From Acanthaster planci (taxonomy: Eukaryota > Echinodermata > Asteroidea > Valvatida > Acanthasteridae), in contig NW_019091422.1 of the NCBI RefSeq assembly GCF_001949145.1, positions 490,689 through 554,688 on the forward strand: a DNA stretch of 64,000 nucleotides, given 5' to 3'. Shown here piece after piece: positions 50,475 to 61,000 of the stretch. How positions within the stretch are numbered: the stretch's first letter is position 1; each line of letters starts with the position of its first letter. The position numbers were made by a program, and so were the translations under genes. The notes beneath the pieces are model-generated. The model was not told the DNA's origin. It saw only the letters and a list, made by a program, of their open reading frames with translations, and ran no database searches.

Positions 50475-53400
50475 TCACGCAAATATGTCATCGTCACTGT
50501 CTACCTCAGACACTGCCTTGGCCTTTCTGGAGGCTCCACGGAATGTGCCCCTTAGCTCATAAGCAGCGTCCGAGCCTTGGGAACGGTCCACCTGGTTGGC
50601 CTGTCGGCGGTCCTGCCGGTCAAATTCCTCTTGCAGCTGCAGCGCCAACTTGCGGTCTTCCTCTTCCTGTTTGAGTCGTCGTTCCTCCTCGCCAACCAGC
50701 TCCATGTACTTCCAGATGGTGTTGCGTCTGGTCTTGGAGGGCGTCTTTTGGTGCACGCTCGGGCTTGGCACGTTCAGACTGCCGCCAGACAGCGGGGGCG
50801 TGTTCTTCGTCTTCGCCTTGGCCTTTGTTGCGGTGATCTCTTGCGGCGATTTTGCTGTGGCTTTCCTACCGTGTGGAGAGTTGCCAGGCCCTAATTTGAC
50901 CCCTTCCACGGTCCCGTTCTGCTCTCGTTTCTGCTCCCCATTGGAACCGAGCGTGGTGTCCATCAAGACGGATTTGTTTGGGGTTGGGATGCCCTTGAGC
51001 CGGTCGGTTCCAGCCCTGGAGGCATTCTCCTGATAATTCTCCTCCACTGTCTTCTTGCGAGAGGCTGCAGCATCCTTCTTCTTGTCCGCCTTGGTTTTGC
51101 TGGAGAAGGGGCTGGGAATGAGGGAAGGTAAGGGCGGAGTGGTACCACTTCCTGTCAGCGGCTTCCGTCTTTTCGGGGAGACTGAATGGTCCAGTTCCGG
51201 CCCCTCGCTCTCTTTTCCGGTAAAGAGCTGCTTGATGGTGCTTTGCCGTGGCTTAGGCTGGTTTGCTCTCATACGGTAAACCTTCCCGGGGCTCTTCTTC
51301 ACACTGTTTGGGCTGCTACCAGAGTCACCACTACTACTGACATCTTTTGAAGCCTGAGATGTTGCATGCTCCAGCCTCTGTCGTTTACTCTGTGTTTCAG
51401 GGCTGCAACTTTTCCGTTTCACCCTGTTATTTGCTGCCTCAGTTTGTTTACTGTGGTTTTTGGTGACCCCATTCAACTGTTTTGCCAGTTTTAACTGATT
51501 CTTTGTACCAACACATGGCGTGCTTTCATCGTCCACTTCTATCATTATGACATCATTGTCATCGTCCATCAAGTCATCACCGATCGGTTTTGCACAGGGG
51601 TTTGCCTCATTTGAAGGCTCAGCTTTCCTGGTTGGGTTGGTCAGTGTTTGTTGTTGCAGTGTTTGGGGCGTGTCCTCGGCGAGAGGGGACTTTTCAGGCT
51701 TAGAATGTTGCTTGTGGGCAAACAGGGTGAGCCTGGGTGTCACCGGTTTGCGATGGAGCCGCTTGCTGAGCTCTTGTCGCATCAGAGAGCTGGTCCCACC
51801 CAGAGCGGCTTTGCTAGTCATCGTCGCTTTGGACGTTTCGGTCAACTTCTTCCGCTTCTCTTTGATCAAGCTCTCGAACTTGGCCTTGACGAGGGGTGGG
51901 AGACTGACATCCTGGCCAGGCTCCTCTTTCGTGAGATGGGCAGTGAGGTTCCTAGGCATGGCGTGGACGACTTTCGGCGATTCCTTCCTACCGTTGGCAA
52001 GCCTACGGTGCGAGGTACGGGGCGAGACATCAATGGGCCTGAAATGGTTCAGCTCCGGAGAGATGCTGTCAGTACTGGTTATGCTGTCTGATCGCTTCCT
52101 CATGCTCTTAAATTTAGTGGCTTCCTCAAAGGGCTTCTTCTCCACACTCTCAAAGGCACTCTCTTTTTTGCTTCCTTTCTCATCTCCGCCTTCGTCCTCT
52201 TTCGACTCCTCCTTGGCATCCAATATGAAGTCAGCACTGAGCAAGCAGCCCTTAAAACCTTTACTGCTGCCTGAATCGCTGCTTGGGCTCGGGTAGGAAA
52301 TGGCCGGGCTGGCTGGGTCAGAGACGATCTCTAGGATGCAGTCACTGGAGCTGCGATCTCCCCAGGGTGGGTCGCCGATCAGGACTTGCTCGGTGGTGTC
52401 CCCTTTCGATGTAGAGGGCTTGTCAAAGTCCAGACCGACGCTAGAGACGGAGGACTCGCTGGAGGCTCGCATGCTGGAGGTGGAAGAGACTGGGGACGAG
52501 GCACCAGGTGCCAACTTGGTGGATGAAGCTTTGGACGAGGTTCGGGACTGGGACGAGGTCCGGGACTGGGGCGATGTCTGCTTGACACTAGGGGAGAGGA
52601 AGGTGTCGATGCGGCGACACTTAATGGAAGAGGAGGCACCAGTGCTGCTGCTGCGAGAGGAGTTGCGGGATGTCCTCTTGGAGATGATAGTGGTGGTGGT
52701 GCTTGGTGTTGCTGATGCAGCATTAGGACTCTAAAATAGATGTTGTAAACAAATGAAGATAGATCACATGATCAGATGAGAGTCGTGACAAGATTAGAAA
52801 CCTGGATTGACTGGTGACTGTAAGAGGAAAATACGACATACCAACCTTCGGGAATGTTCCCATCGCAGACAAAATGGCTTACAGCTAGAACACATGGTTT
52901 TTAACGTGTGTCCCTTCTAACTCAGCATTAGTTTTGACCAACATTTCATTGTTACGAAATAATCTTTGCAAACAAGATCATCTGGAAATCACCTTGGTCT
53001 ACAATTGAGCGGAGCGCAACTCACCTTTAAAATTTGCGCTTGAAGTCTTCTGGCAAACTCTTCGTCCTTCAAAGCTTGCTCATGTAAAATTTGTGCCCTA
53101 ATTTCTTCCTATAAATCAATGAAATGCCAATACATCAAAGGTTTGGACTTCATAGATTTCAGCTGTGCTTTATTAATGAGAAGTGAGTTCAACATAGTTA
53201 CGTGACGACAGCAATATACATTGAACGTTTTGTTGGTAACAGGTTTTCGGCACTGCAACCACTGCCAACAAAGAATCTACAGTGGCTTCCGTGAAGGCAG
53301 AAAGTGATTACAGTAAACAGTCTTGCTCAAGGACACAAACACAACAATCATTCCCTGCTGACCTGCATGGGGCTGTCTCCCTGAGACATTTTCCGTGCCA

Positions 53401-54429
53401 GTGCCTCATCCAGCTTCTGTTGCCGTGCCAACTCATTCTGCTGCTCTTCATACAGTCGGACCTCCTCCCTCTGCAGCCAGGCTATATATTCCTCGCTCTT
53501 CCTGATTTCTTCCTCTTCCATTTGTTGGCGCTCACATCTCAGCTGGGGGAGGGGGAAATGAGGAATATTGGAAAGTTGTCCCTTAGGATGCGGTAACTAT
53601 GGCAACAAGCTGGATAATATGTTTGAGAGGGGGAAATTTACCTTTTCTATTGCTTCAAGGTACTCTTGCTTGATAGCTCCTGGTTCACAAATCCTTTTCA
53701 CTGGTACAAAATCTGCAAGAAAAGTTGAAAAAGTTCAATCACTGCATCTCGTCATCTCCTACCTCAGTTTTCAGTCATTCAAATTCATCTGTTTGGGATC
53801 TTATATCTCAATTTCAAACTTAATCTTTCCCATTTGCAATTGAGTGTATTAAACATGATAAATTCTCCTAATCTACCAACGTATTTTATTCTGCCATGAT
53901 TCAATTTTTCAACAAAGTCAGAGTTAGGTCTGGGCCTATTTATCTATTATGTCCCTGATGGGAAAATGACAATTTTGAAGTTGTTTAGGCAAAGGCATCC
54001 TATGGCATGCATGCCACTAGGGCCTAGGCCTTTTTTTTCTTTTTCTTTTTTTGCACAATTACCAAAAATTTCTTCTTCCTCCTCCTCTTCCTCTTCGCCC
54101 TCCATCCTCCGGTGACAGCGATCGGGGAAAGCCCTCTGGATTTGCTTCCACCTCCGCTCATCCACCAGGTTATTCTCCCTGGCCCGCCGCCTGGCCCAGT
54201 TACTGATGCGCAGTCGACACATCGGACAGGTGAAGTTAGCCTCCTCAACATTCTTGCGAAAACACGGCATGCACAGCTCGTGATTGCAAGGCATTCGCAC
54301 GGGCTCGATCAGGATGCACATGCAGATCGGGCATTTGCAGTCGGACAACCGCAGGCTGGGTTGGATTCTTTCCGTGTCTCGATCCCTACTCGGAGACTTG
54401 TCGTCTCCGCTAGCGCTACTCGACGCCAT
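50475..54429 (-). CDS. RNF168: RNF168/RNF169-type RING E3 ubiquitin ligase (5 exons, 985 aa)
   Basis: Coding exons on the minus strand: 54429-54063, 53712-53642, 53542-53363, 53108-53025, 52730-50475; GT-AG borders, phases consistent, 2958 nt. The RING finger is C3HC4: C33-x2-C36, C48-x-H50-x2-C53-x2-C56, C68-x2-C71. Then come DFVPVKRICEPGAIKQEY (as human RNF168), a UMI/MIU1-like helical region (EEYIAWLQREEVRL to LDEALARKMS), a second helix DEEFARRLQAQIL, and a C-terminal ubiquitin-recognition module, EEEDRKLALQLQEEFD (MIU2, about 918-938) followed by AYELRG (LR motif, about 957). RNF168 reads RNF8-made ubiquitin at DNA breaks and ubiquitinates H2A K13/K15 to recruit 53BP1; vertebrate RNF169 antagonises this. 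The protein is much longer than human RNF168 (571 aa), with a Ser/Lys-rich linker. A Glu run follows the RING (about 110-119). It cannot be decided whether this is pro-orthologous to both vertebrate genes. It is divergent from EIF2A. Confidence 0.94.
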
Positions 54430-54433
54430 TTTC
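54422..54433 (-). promoter_or_regulatory. YY1-like ATGGCG start context of RNF168
   Basis: The minus-strand start codon lies in GAAAATGGCGTC, which matches the YY1 core AANATGGCG but deviates from TISU at the fourth position. Its resemblance to the PELP1 and EIF2A starts is the reason for noting it. Confidence 0.4.
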
Positions 54434-55055
54434 GACGTTCACCTCACAAAATCTCGATCATCGCGCGCGACTTTCGACCTATTCATTTAACATGAATATT
54501 CATATTTAAAGTGTAACTGATCATTTTGGCCTTTTCTAAAGTAATATACTGTTTGCAACTCTAATCCAACACTTATTAGATCCAATTTTTGTGAAAATGT
54601 CATGTATCTCATCAAAGGAAGTAGTTAATAAGTTTCTTCATTAAAACGACAGACTAATAGTGATGCGTAAACAACACCAACAACAGACAAGTCCAGTCTA
54701 GTTTACCAATCCATGATTCCCAAACGTCTGTACATGTATTTATTACGAAACTTTATTTTGAAGCCCGACTAATTTTCAGACTCGCCTCTACAAGTCCCCT
54801 GTTTAACGGAAAAATCTTTTTATAATAACATGTGAATATTAAATTTATTGAAAAATTTTAAAAATGTCCACCGCTGCCCTCTTGTATGAGCTCCGTACAT
54901 TTATATCACTCATAACTCAACTATCATTACACCCGTTTCTCGAATCAGCATCTCAGTCTTAGTTAATTCCCGTTTGTCAATTTACCCATCCCACTAAAAA
55001 GTTAAGCTCCACCCACATCACAGCTCTTTGATGTGACGTCATGACAGATTTCAAG
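54430..55055. promoter_or_regulatory. Divergent promoter region, RNF168 / EIF2A
   Basis: 626 bp between two start codons on opposite strands. CpG-containing sequence is concentrated at the RNF168 end (GATCATCGCGCGCGACTTTC, 54458-54477), and a consensus CRE lies just upstream of the EIF2A start. The central part is AT-rich. No reading frame or RNA gene is seen. Confidence 0.7.
55034..55041. promoter_or_regulatory. Consensus CRE (TGACGTCA)
   Basis: A perfect 8-bp palindromic cAMP-response/ATF element ending 14 bp before the EIF2A start codon. CREB/ATF-family proteins bind this site in metazoans. Its position near the likely transcription start suggests promoter function (inference). Confidence 0.6.
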
Positions 55056-55063
55056 ATGGCAGC
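55052..55063 (+). promoter_or_regulatory. TISU-like start-codon element of EIF2A
   Basis: The start codon lies in CAAGATGGCAGC, which differs from the 12-base TISU consensus (SAASATGGCGGC) at one position. With the CRE directly upstream, a very short 5' UTR is plausible. Confidence 0.5.
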
Positions 55064-58000
55064 TCCCAGGCCTCAAGTCGCACGTGTGTATTTCTAACAC
55101 TGACAGTTCTTTGAGAGAGTTAATCTCTTGTTAAGCAGTGAATTCAAATTGTTTTCCAATCACCGAAAACATAATAATGTTTCCTTGATACTCTGAAGTC
55201 AAGACTAGGGAGATTATCTGAGTTTCATCGCTTGATTTTGCTGTCATGTCCGTGTTCTTTTTAGGCCTAGGCTCAGATCATGTTCATGGTCGTTACATTA
55301 TTACATTGCTAGTCGTATGTTCGTGTCCACAGTTTATTAAATTGGCACAAACAAAAAAGGCCATGCCTCAGTGCATGGTGATTATTAGTGCATGCATGGG
55401 CATGCTGACACGTGTCACACATGTATGACCTACTTTGATTGGACATGCAAGGCACGCAAGTAACATGCTCCACAAAGCAAGGAAACAGATGGACCCTACG
55501 AATTGCCTTTTATAACATTTGGTGATAGCCCAATCATGACTTTCCAAATGTTAGAAAGGCGATTCTCAGGCAGAGACCGTGTTCAATGTTACATCTCTTC
55601 CTTGCTATGTGCATGGACTAATGCAGTATGCCTACTGGCCTACAAATGGAACAGTCAGTTGTGTACATTGTCAATGAAAAGAGAGGGCAGTTTATTTCTT
55701 GTAAAAAGTGTAAAAAATTATGCCCTTTATTTTAATTTGATTTTTATAAGGATTTTATAGTCTGTGGCATTAGAAAGGAAGGCCTTTGACTTTGCACTAC
55801 AGTTATTGTGGTTATTTAGTTTATTGTAGCATGTGCTACATTCTTTATATGTCTTTGACCTTGTAGTTTTGTTCTCTTCTATATATATGTTTTGTATTGT
55901 CAGTGCCAAATAAATGATAATAAAGGTGTTCATTATATTTACCACCCTGTTCCTCTAGGCCTAATAAGGGAACAAATTCTTCGGTTTCAAAACAACTTAT
56001 CTAGTCAAGTTGTTAGTGATGTCTACTTTCATATCAGAAAGGAAAGGGAACAGGGATTTTGGTTTTTGAGGGAAATTTGGGGGTAAATACAGCAGCATAC
56101 ATGACCGCCCCGAAGAGTTGTGAAAGAGGACAACTAGCGATGGTGGTCTGGTTCCTTGACCTGGATGGAAATTTGTTTTGATGAATCCAAAATGCCTGAG
56201 TCGGGTAACCAGACGAGAAATAAAATGGCGTGATTCGACTGACTGGTTATCTTTTGCCAAACTTGGGTTAGAAATTTGTAGTTTTCTTGCTTAAATATTG
56301 CCAAAATTTACCAAAACCAGGCCTATCAGGTTTGAGTAATGGTTCCTTAAGGTTCAAAATGTTAGTAAGTTTGAGGAAGTTGATTTTGTTCATTTTTATA
56401 GGAACAAGGTGCTAAAGGTAATGAACACCGCAATAAATTCATTTTAAAAAATCACTGAGAAAATGAGCATTTATTGAAATATTGAAACTAAGAAGTATTA
56501 AGTTTTGATATTACACGTTTAATTCGAGACGATCCATGACGATGTGACTTTTTAAAATTTTTAATTGAACAGGTTAAAAGGCAAATATTTTTGCTTAATT
56601 TTTTTTATTATTAGTTCGTGGAAAAGAGGGCTTGTGGATGGTACACGGTCCACCTGATTTCAGAGAAAATGCCCAGTTTCCCAGGTAACTGTATAGGAGA
56701 ACTTGCATCTGTGGAGAGTACCAAAATATTATGAGACTTAATTTCAACAGTGAAAATACATTGTACTCTGTCATGTGTGTAAGAATCTAGCTGACAGGCA
56801 TACAAAATAATGAAACTTTTTTGGGAATTGTGAGGTACGTTTACACAGGATTTGTATAACTGAGTTTATTTAAGATGGTGCCATTTATTTTTATCTGTCT
56901 GCACTGATGCAGCATTTATGTTAGAGTTTATGGAGTTGCCCTTGCTGAAGAAAATAGGCTTGACGTGGTTTAAGTTTATGATGGCTTGGTCGCACAGCGT
57001 TTTGTGTGCATTCCCACAAGTTAACGCTGGGTTCTTGGGTGGGAGAAAAGCCCAAATCTAGGAGAGCCCTGAGAGTGAGGATTGCATCTCATTTGAATCA
57101 GAACCTGCATGCGGGCAGAGTGGGATTCGAACCCGGCTCAAAAGAGTTGGAAGAAGACTTAAGTTGCAGTGCAGCTCCAATTGCCAGCATCCTTTTCATC
57201 TGATTGTATTTTTCTCTCCGCATTTTTTCCAGGGACAGCAGTGTTGCCTGCAGGGTCATGGCGTACAGCCCCGATGGCACGCTGTTTGCGTGGTGTAATG
57301 GTCAGAGGTGAAGTACAGTTTTGTCTAATTTTGTTCCACTTTGGGGTTTTTTTTTTTTGGGTCTTCTATGTCCCTGCAAACCTTGACACAGAATTTGGCA
57401 AGGTCTATTCCAACTCACTGCACATATGTCATCAAGGCACTGTCTGGATTCGTTCACTGTGCTGGAACTCAGTGGCACATTCTTTGATAACTTCCATTGA
57501 GGATAAAGCCCTATCCTGCTTGTAAATCGTAGACCTCCTTATAGGGGTCGAAGAGAGGGTTATGGTTAAATCTGTTTTGAAAGGAGAGAAATTAGTTTAG
57601 CTTATTTTTAGCCCAAAATGCGTCAGCAATGCCCGTTGCTAGGTCAAGGTCCTTAAAGCTCTGTCAGAGTTGCCCACAACTTGACCCTTGACCTGGGTAA
57701 TCACATTACCTCCACGTTTGTTTTCCCACCAGCACCACCGTGATCAGAGTCGCAGACTGGGTGGTCGTCCAGCAGATCCCAACCAACAGGACAGCTCAGC
57801 TCGGCTTCTCCCCTCGTGGGACCTACCTTGCCACTTGGCAGCAGTACCACGGTACGCCTCACCACAAATTCGCGCGATGCCAACAGTACACAGCCCCTGG
57901 CCTGTGGTTGGTCAGAAGAAGTAGAAGGGACGTGTCCAATCTACTCCTTTCTCCTCAACCCACCGGCATTGTTTTTTTTTCCTTTTCAAAACGTCAGTGG

Positions 58001-61000
58001 ATATGCACATGGTGTGTCCATTCCAGCTTCAAGAACATGACATATCCCTCTCACCAACTTGACCTGTTCCACGTAGTGGATCCATGGATGTTTTAAGCAG
58101 AACTGACGGAGAGAAACACTGTCTCAAGTTGAATATTAATCACCAATTTTAATACCAAATTGAAATTTTGGGGCGGTTCAAATGATGTCTTGTCTGAAGG
58201 TGCTTGGAATTTTCTTTCTACTGATTAGCATAAATCATAGAAGATTTGTGGTCACGTTGTTTCCTCTAAATTGAATTTTTCTAGATCTGTAAGTGTTTCT
58301 GTATTTTTCGCTTCCTCAGCCATCAAAGACAACCCAGCAGCCAGCTACAATTTGCATATATGGAACCTAGAAACAGGGAAGAGCGTCAAGGCAACCATTC
58401 AGAAGAAACGAGCTCTCTGGTACTTGTTAAACATTTGACAGTCGAAACAGTCAACCATCAGGCTGCACATGTTACCAGGTTATAGCGACCAAACACGGTT
58501 GAAATACAGACAGTGAGGGCAATTCTTTGTCCCAAAATGCGATTCTGACTTCCTGAACAAAAGACATTGTCCCCTAGTATTAAGGCGGGGAAGGCCTACC
58601 CGCGTTAACACACTGGTTACGAGAAAATGAAGCATGTTTACACGCCCTCGGTGTTAACTGACTGAATATTTTCTCTTTTCACGGTGAATTTTACAGGAGA
58701 CCACAGTGGACATCGGAGGAATCAGTCTGTGCTGTTTTTGCCAGCGGTGGAGTTCACTTCTACAGAGATCATGATTTTGGTGAGCTTCATAACTCAGCGT
58801 GAAGGTGTTGAAAGAGTGATTAAAAAAAGATTGTGAGAAATTTTCAACAAACCTGCCTTGTTCTTCCTCTTTTTATCTAGAAAATATAACTGCGAGGCTG
58901 ACACTCCCAAGAATGGAAGGCTGCGTCTTGTCAGAGGGGGAAGCTCCGCCCACAGTTGGTGCCTACGTGCCTGTCATAAAGGTAACAAGCGGCTTAATGA
59001 CACACACCAGTCTTTTGTCAATTCAGGCTTTCCACAATCTATGGCTTCACAGTTATGAGGTTCCCACCCTGGAAATGTGAGTTCCGCATGGGTCAGATTT
59101 CTACAGCTTGGAGAATGAAATGTCGCTAAATTGTTAAAGGTTCTCATTTTTCATTTCATTAATAGGTTGTTTTCACTTGCCCTTGCTTGAACCACATAGT
59201 TTGTTTGTCATTACTTACATTGCACGGCATTGGATTTCAATTCCTTAGAGTGTGAGGTAGATACACCATGGTGGAACATTTTCAACACGTCAGGGTTTAC
59301 CAATAGGCTGGAGTTTTTGACCCTACACTATATAGTCCTTAAAAAGCCTTAGGTGTTATTTGGGGAGAAGTGAGAATTTGAGTGTTCCTTCGTTGTCTTG
59401 ATTAGGTATGTCAGCAGTTTATTCATTTTGGTTATTTCTCCTGCCATTGTAGGGGACCCCAGCCTTCGTGAGGCTGTACAGGTACCCCAACCTCGGGGGC
59501 GAAGGCTCTGCCCTAGCCAGCCGAAGCTTCTTCAAGGCCGATAGCATTCACATGCTGTGGAACAAGAAAGGTAACGTTCACAGCGCTCGGCGCCGTACAC
59601 TTTAAAAATGTCACATTCCGGTCCACTTTGTTTAATCACTGGAACTTGTGGAATGTTGTCCGTTGTGACAGGAACCGCCCTGCTGGCGATGGCGAGCACC
59701 GACGAGGACAAAACGGGCCAGTCGTATTACGGAGAGCAGTCGCTGCACTTCCTAGAAACCAACGGAGAAGGGTGTGCCGTGACGCTACGTGAGTAGACTG
59801 TTTGTTGGTCTGTCCATCTGCACTGGCGTCCATACATTAGTCTCTCAAGGGATCCCTTGTTTTTAGCATAGGCATTCCTGTTTGTGAATTTTGAAATGCC
59901 ACAAATGATGGAAATATCTTTTTTTTCATTTGCAGCCAAGAAAGGACCCATTTACAGTATAGACTGGAACCCTAACTCTATGGATTTTTGTGTTGTATAC
60001 GGCTGTATCCTTTGAATAGAAAAATGACATTTTCCACGACAAAAATGACATCTTATGGACAAGCTCCTTCTTCCTAGACACCATCTGCCTGTGGAACACA
60101 CTGCCCCAGCAAGTTGTCGAGTTGCCGACCCTGGATATTTTCATGTCCAGAGTGAACAATGCCAATGTGGGATAGCCGTGCCATCCTTGTAATGTTCTGC
60201 ACCCGTAGTTTTGACTTGTACACATTTGTCATTTTTATGTGCGCGTTAAGCTCTTTCTGCACCTGTTTGTCTGCGCCTCAACAGGTATGCAAGAATATAC
60301 TTCTGGGGAAGTTTCTGCACAGTACAGGATGATGACGATGATTTCTAGAGCAGTCATAGACCAATAAATTGCTGTCTTTAAGACTAACAATTAGTCTTCC
60401 ACCAAGAATATATGTTTTAAATTTACTTCAATTTCGTTTTCTGAATTCAATTCATTTGTAGGTTCCTTTTTTCGGGACTTGTTTACTTGACAGTCACAAA
60501 ACTGGGAGTTAGTCAGTGCTAATTCACAAGGTCAAAATTAACAGAATAGGCCATGCAGATCTGATGGTTTTTCTCAGAAGTGACAGCAAGCTCATATCTA
60601 TAATCTACAAAACAGTGGGTGGGACTTCTTGAACGGTAGCTCAGATGTGTTTTAACAACTGAACGTTTTACATCAACCTTTTGATATTTCCTTGACCCAT
60701 TCCACTCCAGTCAGCCCCGCCAAGGCCACGCTCTTCAACCTGAAGTGCGAGCCCATTTACGACTTTGGCACGGGGCCACGGAACTGTGTCTACTATAACC
60801 CACAAGGCACCGATATCCTTCCAATTCATCAACATCGTTCTTCTGTCCCGACTGACTAGTTTCTCGGCAACCACCTGCCAAGCTTGCATTTAAACTTAAG
60901 GAGCCAAAAAAATTTCCTCAAAGGGACGAATCCCCTACAAGGATGCTGCTTGACACCCTATGAGACTGGTCTGAAAATCTCCGAGTGTTTTCTAAGTGAA

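Noticed and set aside
50577-52296. Long plus-strand frames (up to 258 codons) over the RNF168 last exon
   Set aside because: Shadow frames opposite a Ser/Glu/Lys-rich coding exon; the minus-strand frame carries the conserved MIU2 and LR motifs.
50475-52514. Treating the 679-codon minus frame as a separate gene starting at 52514
   Set aside because: The frame there begins with TTG and continues upstream to a clean acceptor at 52730, joining four exons that complete the RING/UMI protein.
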